Of a DNA stretch of 64,000 nucleotides, positions 17,458 through 27,847 are shown in pieces. Source of the DNA: Mesorhizobium sp. M7A.F.Ca.US.008.03.1.1 (GTDB lineage: Bacteria; Pseudomonadota; Alphaproteobacteria; Rhizobiales; Rhizobiaceae); the NCBI RefSeq assembly GCF_003997495.1, contig NZ_RZRU01000017.1, positions 25,015 through 89,014 on the forward strand. The letters run 5' to 3'. Position numbers and translations under genes: made by a program. Position 1 is the stretch's first letter. Each line of letters starts with the position of its first letter. Below the pieces are notes generated by a model that saw only the letters and a list, made by a program, of their open reading frames with translations, did not search any database and was not told the origin of the DNA.

Positions 17458-17832
17458 CTAAGGCAGGCTTCTTGCGAGCCAAAGTCCCAGAAACAGGGCG
17501 ATAATGGCGCCAATGACGCTGGCAAGGGCATAACCCAGCGCAGGCAGCGTGGCTCCCCGCTCCCACAGCGTCGCGAAGTCGAGCGAAAAGGCTGAGAAGG
17601 TTGTGAAGCCGCCAAGAATGCCGGTCGCAACGAACAGCCTGATCTCGTTCGATCCGCCACGGCGCATCATGGAGGCGATGAACAGCCCCATGGCGAAGGA
17701 GCCGATGACGTTGATGGCCATCGTGCCCCAGGGATAGTTAGGGCCGACAAGGCGCAGCGCGCCGATGTTGGTGAGGTGACGAATTCCGGCACCGATCCCG
17801 CCACCGGCGATGACGAGAAGCAGATTGAACAT
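17458..17832 (-). CDS. crcB: Fluoride channel/exporter CrcB (Fluc)
   Basis: Small four-helix membrane protein of 124 residues; Fluc proteins form dual-topology dimers that expel fluoride. The motif G-G-F-T-T-F-S-A-F-S with the pore Phe residues and the N-terminal G-G-G-I-G-A-x-x-R-H are present. Length is standard. No fluoride riboswitch could be recognised in the 76 bp upstream. Single copy here, consistent with a homodimer. Confidence 0.95.
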   Translation of the reverse strand: MFNLLLVIAGGGIGAGIRHLTNIGALRLVGPNYPWGTMAINVIGSFAMGLFIASMMRRGGSNEIRLFVATGILGGFTTFSAFSLDFATLWERGATLPALGYALASVIGAIIALFLGLWLARSLP

Positions 17833-17908
17833 GACCGTTTACTGCCCCCACAGGGCTGCCCGGTCAATCCCTCGTTGTGGGCGCAACCGCACAGATCAGC
17901 CGAGCTCG

Positions 17909-19567
17909 TCACCACTCAGGCGTTGCCCATCCCGGATATTTTTTCCTGAGTTCGTTATAGAGGTCATCGATCTCCGTTTTGCCGACAGGGCGCACCTGTT
18001 CGTAGAGGTAGCCCTTGACGTTGCCGGACAGCTGGTACGCTGCAATGCGCCTGTATGCTGCGCCGATGCCTTTGCCTTCGACAATGTATTGGTCTGGTAT
18101 CGAGACACAGAGCTGCGCACCCGGCTGCAGATGGACGACAGGCGGGTCGGTCACGACAACGTATTTGGACTTCAACGCCGCCGGTCTGAATCGATCGCGA
18201 CTATCGACCTGACAAGCCCACTCGATGCGAGGGTAAAGGTCCTTGTCCATTTCATACAGCAATGAGTCGCTCATGATCCCGCTGGATGCAAATACCGACA
18301 GCCGGTCCCCCGGTCCCATCTTTCCAAGAAGGTCATCGATAAGGCGCCTGTATTCTGGAAGATTGTCGAGGTGCAGCGGGAGCGTGGCTTCCCTGGCAAA
18401 GACGTAGCTGATCGGTGACAGCACCTGACGGCCAATCGGGAAAAAAGTACCGAAAAACGCCAGCACGGCGCCAACGGCTATCGCGGCGTTCGACCATCGC
18501 GATCTCAGCGCCGGCATCGAAACGATCGCAACGATTGCTTGGGCGTAGGCAGGAAAGAGCCAAAGAAACATTGGCACCGAATGATGGCGATCCGGGTCCT
18601 GCATGCGGGTGAAGAGGAAGAAGGTGAGTACCGAAGCAACGGCACAGAACAGGGAAAATATGTTTCGGCGTATGATGGAGACGTAAAGGCCAAATAAGAT
18701 CAACAGCCAGTTCACATAGCTGAGCCGTGATCCTACCTGGTCAAGCTGTGAAACGAAGCTTGTCTTGTATCCGCTGTAAAGGTCGCCATAGCTGGTTCCC
18801 AGTATCTTGAGGATCAGGGGCTGCTGGAAGGTCAGGGCGGCTCCGACAACCACGAGGATCGCACACAGGCCCCCGACGGCGGCATTGCGGAGTGCCGGAA
18901 AGTCCCGGTCTTTCGCGACCTGCAGAAGACAGAAGAAGGCTGCGGAAATTCCGACCCCGATGACGGGATAGGCATACCAGCGGCGCAGCACGAATGCCAA
19001 CCACAGGCATACGCCGACACGTATACCGCTGATCACCGGTTCACGGGTCAGGAACCTCGATTTCCAGAGAAAATAGGTTGCCGCGCAAAGCGCGAGACAG
19101 CCGGCAATGTCAGGCAACCCACGAAGCGTTGCCGCCCAGAAGGGCGTGTAGAGAAAGGCCGCAATCCATACGGTGAGCCAGCTTCGGCATGAAGACGTCC
19201 CGGTCGCCGCCTCCAGATAGCTCATTCTGCCGACAAGAAGAGCGGTCGGGACCAGATAAACAGCGACTATTCCGGCGATGTAGGAAAACCTCGAATCGCC
19301 AAAAATGATGTGAAACGGCATCAGCGGCACCAGGATCGCCGCACTGTAGTCATCCGTGGCGATCGAGGTCCTCAAATGGCTGAGCCACTCGAGAGGGCTC
19401 TGAATCAAGAGCGTGCCTTGCCGGCTAAACGTGTCGAAATAGGCAGCGAAGTCCCAGTAATAGACAGGCTGTTCAAGCCCTACATAGCTGAGAGCAAGAG
19501 CGACTCCCAGAAGAGCGGCGCACACATATGTCGTTGCCCAAAATCCGAGAGATTTGTTCTTCGTCAC
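17909..19567 (-). CDS. Polytopic membrane protein, probable GT-C-type glycosyltransferase
   Basis: Protein of 552 residues with about 11-12 hydrophobic segments and a soluble C-terminal domain from about residue 410. The first periplasmic loop has Y-Y-W-D-F-A-A-Y-F after helix 1, with an acidic residue placed as in GT-C polyprenyl-phosphate-sugar transferases. If so, it would add a sugar to a lipid, polysaccharide or protein on the periplasmic face. No stronger signature was found, so a general membrane protein is the alternative. It has lower GC and more AT-rich codons than its neighbours, suggesting possible transfer. The adjacent Asp/Asn hydroxylase-like gene may act on the same surface component. 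Confidence 0.6.
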   Translation of the reverse strand: MTKNKSLGFWATTYVCAALLGVALALSYVGLEQPVYYWDFAAYFDTFSRQGTLLIQSPLEWLSHLRTSIATDDYSAAILVPLMPFHIIFGDSRFSYIAGIVAVYLVPTALLVGRMSYLEAATGTSSCRSWLTVWIAAFLYTPFWAATLRGLPDIAGCLALCAATYFLWKSRFLTREPVISGIRVGVCLWLAFVLRRWYAYPVIGVGISAAFFCLLQVAKDRDFPALRNAAVGGLCAILVVVGAALTFQQPLILKILGTSYGDLYSGYKTSFVSQLDQVGSRLSYVNWLLILFGLYVSIIRRNIFSLFCAVASVLTFFLFTRMQDPDRHHSVPMFLWLFPAYAQAIVAIVSMPALRSRWSNAAIAVGAVLAFFGTFFPIGRQVLSPISYVFAREATLPLHLDNLPEYRRLIDDLLGKMGPGDRLSVFASSGIMSDSLLYEMDKDLYPRIEWACQVDSRDRFRPAALKSKYVVVTDPPVVHLQPGAQLCVSIPDQYIVEGKGIGAAYRRIAAYQLSGNVKGYLYEQVRPVGKTEIDDLYNELRKKYPGWATPEW

Positions 19568-19737
19568 TTGCGGCCGCCAGAAGGAGAAGAGGCAGAACTA
19601 TCGAAGCCAGCCCGGGACCACCGTTTATGCAGCCAGGACCCGTTCCGGCGCATGAGCGGCCGACAAGGATGGCCAAGTCTCACATGCAGAGCACCCAAAT
19701 GCCGCCGGCGGGGCCGGCAGCGCCGATTTTCTAAAGC

Positions 19738-20568
19738 TCAGGTCGTCCCGGCATTCTTCGGCTTGGTCGAACCGATCATCTTCCAGTTCTTGTAGAACAT
19801 GGAATTGATGCGCTCGACGCTCACCGAGACAATGGCGAGCATGCCCGCGATGAGGCGGGGAACCGGGGATGGCCTGATAATGTCCATGAACACGCAGTAG
19901 CGGCGGCCGTCATACTCGTTGACCGAGCGATGCAGCAGCGTGTCGTCGAAGATGAACAGCGGATTGTCGTACCAGTAATTCTTGACGTTGCCGCATTCGA
20001 CGAAAATCTCCGACTTCACCGGGATCAGATTGTAGAGAATGCGCAGGCTGAGCCGCAGCGGGCCGAAATGCCAGGACGTCGATTCGCGCTTGCTGAACAC
20101 GGAAACGGCGATGGTCTTGATGTATTTGAAATCCTTGTTGAACTCGGCGACATTGTCGATCCTGTGCTTGCCGTACCACTGGTAGACATACATGCCGCGC
20201 CGGCCGGCGCCGAAATTGGCATCGATGTCGGCGATGATCTCATCCTTGCGCGCCTTGAAGATGTCCAGGACCTCGTTGACCTCGCGCTGATAGTCGGCGG
20301 GAAACTGCTCCAGCTTCCAGACGCCCGGATTTCTGTAGCACAGGAGGTCGACCAGCAGATTGAACGGCGAAAGCAGCCAGGTGAACAGGCCATTGCCGAG
20401 AAAATAGCCTGAGAACAGCGACAGATCCTTCCTGTCGTTGCGCAACACATCGATGAGGCCGCAGATGATGAAGATCGTCGTCAGGATGGGAATGAAATAG
20501 AAGCCAAGGGCGAGGAGCGGGATGGCAATGGCGAATTTGCGAAGGGATTTGCGAAGGTTTTTTGTCAT
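19738..20568 (-). CDS. Aspartyl/asparaginyl beta-hydroxylase-like protein (LpxO-type)
   Basis: Membrane-associated protein of 276 residues. Residues about 8-65 are hydrophobic with one or two segments, followed by a cytoplasmic domain of the Asp/Asn beta-hydroxylase fold. Candidate Fe(II) ligands are His in H-F-G-P-L and His in F-D-D-T-L-L-H-R-S-V-N, with Arg in R-R-Y-C-V-F-M-D for 2-oxoglutarate. LpxO enzymes of this family 2-hydroxylate lipid A acyl chains, so a lipid A or lipid substrate is plausible; this is inference. ATG at 20568 is preferred over an upstream frame opening because the added 36 residues look non-homologous. Confidence 0.7.
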   Translation of the reverse strand: MTKNLRKSLRKFAIAIPLLALGFYFIPILTTIFIICGLIDVLRNDRKDLSLFSGYFLGNGLFTWLLSPFNLLVDLLCYRNPGVWKLEQFPADYQREVNEVLDIFKARKDEIIADIDANFGAGRRGMYVYQWYGKHRIDNVAEFNKDFKYIKTIAVSVFSKRESTSWHFGPLRLSLRILYNLIPVKSEIFVECGNVKNYWYDNPLFIFDDTLLHRSVNEYDGRRYCVFMDIIRPSPVPRLIAGMLAIVSVSVERINSMFYKNWKMIGSTKPKNAGTT

Positions 20569-20729
20569 TTTTCCACGCGCGACGCGCGATCCTGTTGCGA
20601 ATGAGGGTGCCAAAATCAGGGCAACGGCCACCGCCCGGCCGTGCGCCTTGATAAGGTTTTTTGGGTCACCACACAACGGCCGCGGTATCGCGGCCGGCTG
20701 GCTGCCTGGTGAAGCCTGCCGGTGTCAGG

Positions 20730-21446
20730 TCAGTGCACCGCCGGCAGGCCAAGCTCGTCCCATTTTTCCCTGGGGACCAGATCGCCAACCAGGAATTCGA
20801 AGCCGACGACGCTTTCGCCGTCGCCAGCCAGTTGGCACCTGAATTTCAGACCATACCAGTTTCTGCGACTGCGGAAAGCAGCACCATTCGCGGCGATCGT
20901 GGTTCCAGTGATTTTTTCCTGCGCCGTTGCGTAGGGTACGACCCGCTCCGGCTGAAAATCCGTGCGCCATCGGCGGATCTGATCCATGGCTTCGAGATTG
21001 CACAATTGCACCATGCGCTCGTCGGACGCGAAGGTGGCGAGATCGGCGCGCGCCTGCCGGCTGCGCGGATCGGCCAGCGTCTTGGCCGACAGCATTTCGG
21101 TCGGCCGGATCATGGCCGCGGCGGTGGGCGGTTGGGATACGGGTGGGCTCGAAGCGAGTGGCGGTACAGCTGCTTCCCGCACCTCAGGCACTGCCGGTGC
21201 CACTGGCGTCGGCGGCGGCCTGGTCGAGGCCTCGAACTGTTGCGGCGTCAGGATGTCGACCGACACCCGCTCCTCATCCAACCGCTTCGGCCGCTTCGGC
21301 AACGGCATCAAGGCCAGCATCGCGGCGAGCAGCGTGTGGAAAACGACCGCGGCGGGAATGCCCCACGGCGAAGCCTCATCTCGGAGCGTGACGACGACCG
21401 GGTCACGCAAGCCTGCTATTCCCGCTCTTTGCGCAGCTTCGCCCAA
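20730..21446 (-). CDS. DUF930 domain protein with one N-terminal membrane segment
   Basis: Protein of 238 residues. A single hydrophobic segment at about residues 32-48 is followed by a Pro/Ala/Val-rich linker (about 65-110), then the conserved domain with L-C-N-L-E-A-M-x-Q-I and Y-A-T-A at its start and G-F-E-F at its end, as I recall for DUF930. The layout (anchor, proline-rich linker, periplasmic domain) resembles TonB-like proteins, but no TonB motif is present. The ATG overlaps the rarA stop by 31 bp; an in-frame TTG at 21410 would avoid the overlap. Function unknown. Confidence 0.75.
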   Translation of the reverse strand: MGEAAQRAGIAGLRDPVVVTLRDEASPWGIPAAVVFHTLLAAMLALMPLPKRPKRLDEERVSVDILTPQQFEASTRPPPTPVAPAVPEVREAAVPPLASSPPVSQPPTAAAMIRPTEMLSAKTLADPRSRQARADLATFASDERMVQLCNLEAMDQIRRWRTDFQPERVVPYATAQEKITGTTIAANGAAFRSRRNWYGLKFRCQLAGDGESVVGFEFLVGDLVPREKWDELGLPAVH

Positions 21447-22723
21447 TAATCGAGCCGCTTCCTGATGTCGCGCTCGAAGCCGCGCTCGGGGGGATCGTAG
21501 AAGGTCTGGCGGCCCATTTTCTCCGGAAAATAATCCTGCCCCGAAAAGGCATCCGGCTCGTCATGATCGTAACGATAGCCGGCGCCGTAATCCTCCTCTT
21601 TCATCAGCTTGGTCGGCGCATTGAGGATGTGCTTGGGCGGCAGCAGCGAGCCGTGCTCCTTCGCGGCCCGCGTGGCCGCTTTGAAAGCGTTGTAGACGGC
21701 GTTGGATTTGGGTGCGGTGGCGAGATAGACGGTGGCCTCGGCAAAGGCGAGTTCGCCTTCGGGCGAGCCGAGATAGTCGTAGGCATCCTTGGCGGCATTG
21801 GCGACGACAAGCGCCTGCGGGTCGGCAAGGCCGATGTCTTCCATGGCCATGCGCACCAGCCGGCGGCCTAGATAGAGCGGATCCTCGCCGGCATCGAACA
21901 TGCGTGCAAGATAGTAGAGAGCCGCGTCAGGATCTGAACCGCGTACCGATTTGTGCAGCGCCGAGATCAGATTGTAATGGCCGTCCTGGCCCTTGTCGTA
22001 GATCGGCGCTCGGCGCTGGACGATGCGCTGCAGGCCCTCAGGATCGAAGACCTCGCCCGGTTTGGCTGCCCGCCAGACTTCTTCCGCGAGTGTCAGCGAG
22101 GCCCGGCCATCGCCATCGCTCATGCGTATGAGCATGGCCCGCGCCTCGTCGTCGAGCGGCAGCGCCCTGCCCTCGGTTTCCTCGGCCCGTACCATCAGCT
22201 TGGAGATGCTCTCCTCGCCAAGCGAATGGAAGACCAGAACGCGCGCGCGCGACAGCAGAGCGGCATTGAGTTCGAAGGACGGGTTTTCGGTCGTGGCGCC
22301 AACCAGCACGACTGTCCCGTCCTCCATGACGGGGAGGAAACTGTCCTGCTGGGCGCGGTTGAAGCGATGTATCTCATCGACGAACAGCAAGGTCTGGCGG
22401 CCATTGGCGCGGCGCAGCTTGGCTGCTTCGAACACCTTCTTCAGGTCGGCGACGCCAGAAAAGACGGCCGATATCTGCTCGAAGGCCAGGCTGGTTTCGC
22501 CGGCGAGCAACCGCGCCACGGTCGTCTTGCCGGTGCCGGGCGGCCCCCAGAAGATCATTGAGCCGAGCGAACCCGAACCGATCAGCCGGGTCAGCGCGCC
22601 GTCGGGGCCGGTCAGATGCTCCTGGCCGACGACCTCGCCAAGATTCTTCGGCCGCAGCCTGTCGGCCAGCGGCCGCCCTAGCGGCGCCTTTTCCGGTTCA
22701 TCGACGCTGAACAGATCGGCCAT
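21416..22723 (-). CDS. rarA: Replication-associated recombination protein A (AAA+ ATPase)
   Basis: AAA+ clamp-loader-like ATPase of 435 residues that acts at stalled replication forks with SSB and RecA. Walker A GPPGTGKTT and Walker B LFVDEIHRFNRAQQD are clear, as are sensor 1 (ATTENPSFE) and the C-terminal tetramerisation region with R-G-S-D-P-D-A-A-L-Y-Y. ATG at 22723 gives the family length and start (MADLFSVDEPEKAPLGRP-like); the frame is open for 35 more codons upstream without support. It overlaps the following DUF930 gene. Confidence 0.95.
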   Translation of the reverse strand: MADLFSVDEPEKAPLGRPLADRLRPKNLGEVVGQEHLTGPDGALTRLIGSGSLGSMIFWGPPGTGKTTVARLLAGETSLAFEQISAVFSGVADLKKVFEAAKLRRANGRQTLLFVDEIHRFNRAQQDSFLPVMEDGTVVLVGATTENPSFELNAALLSRARVLVFHSLGEESISKLMVRAEETEGRALPLDDEARAMLIRMSDGDGRASLTLAEEVWRAAKPGEVFDPEGLQRIVQRRAPIYDKGQDGHYNLISALHKSVRGSDPDAALYYLARMFDAGEDPLYLGRRLVRMAMEDIGLADPQALVVANAAKDAYDYLGSPEGELAFAEATVYLATAPKSNAVYNAFKAATRAAKEHGSLLPPKHILNAPTKLMKEEDYGAGYRYDHDEPDAFSGQDYFPEKMGRQTFYDPPERGFERDIRKRLDYWAKLRKERE

Positions 22724-22770
22724 GCACTTCTTTTTCGTTGGAGCATGAGCCCGAATGGACGGGCTGTGCC

Positions 22771-24258
<1,488 letters not shown>

Positions 24259-24397
24259 TCGCGAATCCTCCAAGGCAAGTTCGGGGGCATTGTCCCGACG
24301 ATTGTGCAAAATGAAAGGCTAAGCCGCTGAAATCCGATTATTTTGGACTGCAAAGCAGCTATAGGTCGACTTGGAACTGAAAAACTGGTCGGACCTC

Positions 24398-25024
24398 ATG
24401 ACAAAAAAACTCCTGTCATTCCGTGACTTTTTGAGGACCGGCACTTTGGGGCCTGTTTCCCCTTTTCTGAAAATGATCGACATCGCCAGTGTGCTAGGTC
24501 CGCCCGACGGCTGGATCACGGAACATGCAGAGACAATTCCGGTCTACTGGACTTTTGGAAAGCTCGAAATTTCCTTTGCTGAAGAAGCACCTCATCAGAT
24601 GAACTGGTTTCAGATCGAAGAAGCAGGCTATCTCGAAGGAGATTTTGAGATTCTCACCGATCGCCTTGTGCTCTCATTGGATGGGTTCCGTGGAGACACG
24701 AAGCCTTCGGAATTCCTGGCTGCCGGCCTTTGGACTCCAGAAGAGGCAGCAGTGTTCTACGCCGCCGTGAGCGACGATATCTTGCTGAACATCTGCGCGG
24801 GTCCCATCCAGATTCATTTCCGAGTCGATACGGACTTCATCGAAGACGGGGACGCCAAAGAATACCTGGCCGGTTCCGCCGTGCCGCAATTGGTCAGAGA
24901 TATCGATTCCCATGCCACTCTCGACAGTATCTATTCCTATTCCCAGCCGGCGTTCGAAGAGATCCCCGGCGCTTTCAATTGGAATCTACTGAGCGGTCGC
25001 GACTACCTGACCGTCGCTCGATAG
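24398..25024 (+). CDS. Unrecognised soluble protein
   Basis: Protein of 208 residues that I do not recognise. It has no signal peptide or membrane segment, is acidic, and is rich in Trp, Phe, Ile and Asp. A short stretch R-T-G-T-L-G-P-x-S-P-F near the N-terminus followed by L-G-P-P-x-x-W resembles the opening of some actinobacterial and toxin-immunity-type proteins, but this is weak. Codons are more AT-rich than in neighbours, and it stands alone on the plus strand between the protease gene and the rplQ terminator, suggesting recent acquisition. ATG at 24398 is used; an in-frame TTG at 24371 is possible. Confidence 0.7.
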   Translation: MTKKLLSFRDFLRTGTLGPVSPFLKMIDIASVLGPPDGWITEHAETIPVYWTFGKLEISFAEEAPHQMNWFQIEEAGYLEGDFEILTDRLVLSLDGFRGDTKPSEFLAAGLWTPEEAAVFYAAVSDDILLNICAGPIQIHFRVDTDFIEDGDAKEYLAGSAVPQLVRDIDSHATLDSIYSYSQPAFEEIPGAFNWNLLSGRDYLTVAR

Positions 25025-25042
25025 ACCAAAGACGCTGGCAAC

Positions 25043-25066
25043 AAAAAAGGGCCCGCAGGCCCCTTT
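25043..25066 (-). terminator. Terminator of the str-S10-spc-alpha supercluster
   Basis: On the minus strand AAAGGGGCC ... GGGCCCTTT pair, with one mismatch or bulge, around TGC and run into six T residues (plus-strand A run 25043-25048). It lies 25 bp past the rplQ stop. Confidence 0.9.
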
Positions 25067-25090
25067 GAACTCAATTGGGAAAACCGAGCC

Positions 25091-25522
25091 TTATGCGGCT
25101 GCGGCGTCCGCGTCAGCGCTTTCGGCTTCGATGCGGGCGCGGTCGCCGGCGCCCTTGGCCGAGACGTCGCGATCGACGAACTCGATGACGGCCATGGCGG
25201 CGTTGTCACCGTGGCGGAAGCCGGCCTTCATGATGCGCAGATAGCCGCCATTGCGGCTGGCGTAGCGCGGCGCGATGGTGTCGAACAGACGCTTGACGAC
25301 GCCTTCATTGCCGATCTGGGCAATGACCTGGCGGCGGGCATGCAGGTCGCCGCGCTTGCCGAGCGTCACCAGCTTCTCGACGATCGGACGCAGGTCCTTC
25401 GCCTTCGGCAAGGTCGTGACGATCTGCTCGTGCTCGAGCAGCGACACGGCGAGGTTGGCGAACATCGACTTGCGATGGCTAATGCTTCGGGCGAAGCGAC
25501 GGCCTTTGAAACCGTGGCGCAT
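25091..25522 (-). CDS. rplQ: 50S ribosomal protein L17
   Basis: L17, 143 residues, located near the exit tunnel on the 50S subunit. The start MRHGFKGRRFARSISHRKSM is typical, and the C-terminal 25 residues are an Ala/Asp/Glu-rich extension common in alphaproteobacteria. It is the last gene of the supercluster, 104 bp after rpoA, and is followed by the terminator at 25043-25066. AGGA precedes the ATG. Confidence 0.98.
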   Translation of the reverse strand: MRHGFKGRRFARSISHRKSMFANLAVSLLEHEQIVTTLPKAKDLRPIVEKLVTLGKRGDLHARRQVIAQIGNEGVVKRLFDTIAPRYASRNGGYLRIMKAGFRHGDNAAMAVIEFVDRDVSAKGAGDRARIEAESADADAAAA

Positions 25523-25548
25523 GGCTCTTTTCCTTCTTCAGTTGTTCA

Positions 25549-25564
25549 AGAGGCCGCGGCCTCT
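25549..25564. repeat. 16-bp perfect palindrome in rpoA-rplQ spacer
   Basis: AGAGGCCGCGGCCTCT lies in the 104-bp spacer. It could form a hairpin in the transcript that affects processing or stability; no T tract follows. Confidence 0.6.
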
Positions 25565-25626
25565 GATGGTTTTCCGCATGACCGTCGGATCGAGCGGCTC
25601 ACGCCGCCGATCCTTGGAATTCATGC

Positions 25627-26637
25627 TCAATATTGGTCTTCGTAACGCTTGGCGAGGTCTTCGATGTTTTCCGGCGGCCAGTCCGGCACTTCCATGCCGA
25701 GGTGCAGGCCCATCGCCGCCAGGACTTCCTTGATCTCGTTCAGCGACTTGCGGCCGAAGTTCGGGGTGCGCAGCATCTCGGCTTCGGTCTTCTGGATCAG
25801 GTCGCCGATATAGACGATGTTGTCGTTCTTCAGGCAGTTGGCCGAACGCACCGAAAGCTCGAGTTCGTCGACCTTCTTGAGCAGCGCCGGGTTGAAGGCG
25901 AGCTCGGTGACGGCCTCGGCGGCGACTTCCTTCTGCGGCTCGTCGAAGTTGACGAACAGGCCGAGCTGGTCCTGCAGGATGCGGGCGGCGAAAGCCACCG
26001 CGTCCTCGCCGGTGATCGAACCGTCGGTCTCGATCGTCATGGTCAGCTTGTCATAGTCGAGAACCTGGCCCTCGCGGGTGTTTTCGACCTTGTAGGAGAC
26101 CTTCTTGACCGGCGAATAAAGGCTGTCGACCGGGATCAGGCCGATCGGCGCGTCTTCGGCGCGGTTGCGGTCGGCCGGCACGTAACCCTTGCCGGTGTCG
26201 ACGGTGAATTCCATGCGGATTTCAGCGCCTTCGTCCAGCGTGCAGATGACGTGGTCGGGATTGAGGATCTCGACGTCGCCAACCGTCTGGATGTCGCCGG
26301 CAAGAACCGCACCCGGTCCCTGCTTGCGAACGACCATGCGCTTGGGACCATCGCCTTCCATGCGGATGGCGATTTCCTTGATATTCAAGACGATGTCGGT
26401 CACGTCCTCGCGCACACCGGCGATGGACGAGAATTCATGCAGAACGCCGTCGATCTGCACGGCGGTGACAGCCGCACCGCGCAGCGAAGACAGAAGCACG
26501 CGGCGCAGCGCGTTGCCCAGCGTCAGGCCAAAGCCACGCTCGAGCGGTTCGGCGACCAGCGTGGTCAGCGTCTTCTTCTTCGACGAGAACTCGATCTTGT
26601 TCGGCTTGATCAGTTCCTGCCAATTTTTCTGGATCAT
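25627..26637 (-). CDS. rpoA: DNA-directed RNA polymerase alpha subunit
   Basis: RNA polymerase alpha, 336 residues. The N-terminal domain dimerises and nucleates beta/beta' assembly (GFGLTLGNALRRVLLSS near residues 35-52). The C-terminal domain binds UP elements and activators, with R-S-A-N-C-L-K and N-F-G-x-K-S-L-N-E-I. ATG at 26637 is chosen for homology and GGAAGG upstream; a frame extension of 10 codons is discarded. It follows rpsK by 101 bp. Confidence 0.98.
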   Translation of the reverse strand: MIQKNWQELIKPNKIEFSSKKKTLTTLVAEPLERGFGLTLGNALRRVLLSSLRGAAVTAVQIDGVLHEFSSIAGVREDVTDIVLNIKEIAIRMEGDGPKRMVVRKQGPGAVLAGDIQTVGDVEILNPDHVICTLDEGAEIRMEFTVDTGKGYVPADRNRAEDAPIGLIPVDSLYSPVKKVSYKVENTREGQVLDYDKLTMTIETDGSITGEDAVAFAARILQDQLGLFVNFDEPQKEVAAEAVTELAFNPALLKKVDELELSVRSANCLKNDNIVYIGDLIQKTEAEMLRTPNFGRKSLNEIKEVLAAMGLHLGMEVPDWPPENIEDLAKRYEDQY

Positions 26638-26738
26638 GATGCTTTCCTTCCGTTGACCCGCCACCATCCAATCGTGGCGGGCGACCTGGAATGCCGTGGA
26701 GGAGCGCCCAGGGCGCTCGCGCGGCGTTCGGTAAATGC

Positions 26739-27128
26739 TTAGACGCGACGCTTCTTGCGCGGGCGGCAGCCATTGTGCGGGATCGGCGTCACATCACGGA
26801 TCGAGGTGATGGTGAAGCCGGCCGCCTGCAAGGCGCGCAGTGCCGATTCACGACCGGAGCCGGGTCCGCAGACCTCGACTTCGAGCATGCGCATGCCGTG
26901 TTCCTGGGCCTTCTTGGCAACATCCTCGGCAGCCATCTGGGCAGCGAACGGGGTCGACTTGCGCGAACCCTTGAAGCCCTGGGCACCGGCCGACGACCAG
27001 GCGATCGAATTGCCCTGCGCGTCGGTGATGGTGATCATCGTGTTGTTGAAGGTCGAATTGACGTGGGCAACGCCCGACGAGATGTTCTTGCGTTCGCGAC
27101 GGCGAACACGAGCGGCTTCCTTGGCCAT
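26739..27128 (-). CDS. rpsK: 30S ribosomal protein S11
   Basis: S11, 129 residues, binds the platform of the 30S subunit near the E and P sites. Seen: H-V-N-S-T-F-N-N-T near the N-terminus, G-P-G-S-G-R-E, and the C-terminal H-N-G-C-R-P-R-K-K-R-R-V. It is separated from rpsM by 140 bp that carry a palindromic repeat. Confidence 0.98.
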   Translation of the reverse strand: MAKEAARVRRRERKNISSGVAHVNSTFNNTMITITDAQGNSIAWSSAGAQGFKGSRKSTPFAAQMAAEDVAKKAQEHGMRMLEVEVCGPGSGRESALRALQAAGFTITSIRDVTPIPHNGCRPRKKRRV

Positions 27129-27182
27129 GATAGTCCTTTCAGTTGATCTCTACACCGCCGTAATGCCAGCGGCTCCACCTAG

Positions 27183-27267
27183 AAGAGTGAATAGGGAGTT
27201 AGTGGGTAGTGACGAGGTGCGGGCGCTAGCGCCGCTTCTCACTACTCACTACCAACTACTTACTCTT
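27183..27267. repeat. Imperfect 85-bp inverted repeat between rpsM and rpsK
   Basis: Arms rich in GTAGTGAGTAGT-type repeats (AAGAGT at 27183, ACTCTT at 27262-27267) flank a GGCGCTAGCGCC core (27222-27233). It begins 1 bp after the rpsM stop on the transcribed strand. It looks like a dispersed intergenic element rather than a terminator, since it lies inside an operon. Confidence 0.7.
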
Positions 27268-27268
27268 A

Positions 27269-27637
27269 TTACTTCTTCTTGCCGGCGATCGACTTGGCCG
27301 GGCCCTTGCGGGTGCGCGCATTGGTATGCGTGCGCTGGCCACGGACCGGCAGCGAGCGGCGGTGACGCAGGCCGCGGTAGCAGCCGAGGTCCATGAGCCG
27401 CTTGATGTTCATCGAGACTTCGCGGCGCAGGTCGCCTTCAACCTGGTAATCGCGGTCGATGGTTTCGCGGATCTGCAGCACTTCCGCGTCGGTCAGCTGG
27501 TTGACGCGACGCTCGGCCGGGATGCCGACCTTGTCGACGATCTCCTGGGCGAACCGCTTGCCAATGCCGTGAATGTACTGAAGCGCAATGACAACGCGCT
27601 TGTTGGTCGGAATGTTGACGCCGGCTATACGAGCCAT
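27269..27637 (-). CDS. rpsM: 30S ribosomal protein S13
   Basis: S13, 122 residues, in the 30S head, contacting P-site tRNA and L5. Typical start ARIAGVNIP, H2TH region, and the C-terminal R-G-Q-R-T-H-T-N-A-R-T-R-K-G-P-x-K tail. ATG at 27637 follows GAAGGGAAG. The 210-bp gap from adk contains no recognised gene. Confidence 0.98.
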   Translation of the reverse strand: MARIAGVNIPTNKRVVIALQYIHGIGKRFAQEIVDKVGIPAERRVNQLTDAEVLQIRETIDRDYQVEGDLRREVSMNIKRLMDLGCYRGLRHRRSLPVRGQRTHTNARTRKGPAKSIAGKKK

Positions 27638-27847
27638 GTTCTTCCCTTCTCCATGTGGGCCAGCCAATCCTCAAAAACAAGGCAGGCTCGGCGCTGTCTT
27701 AAGTTGCCCCGCGTCCGGTGGAGGCCGGCCCATGCGGGAGTTTCCAGTTCAATGCGGCTGCCTTGCCCTTGCGGACAAGCAAAGCTCATGCCTGATAGGA
27801 AGACGGGCCGCCATACCGCAGCGGACCGCTCCCGTCAAGTGCAATCG

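Noticed and set aside
17833..17908. Possible fluoride riboswitch before crcB
   Set aside because: The short leader lacks the conserved GGNGAUGG-like start and pseudoknot pairing that I could recognise.
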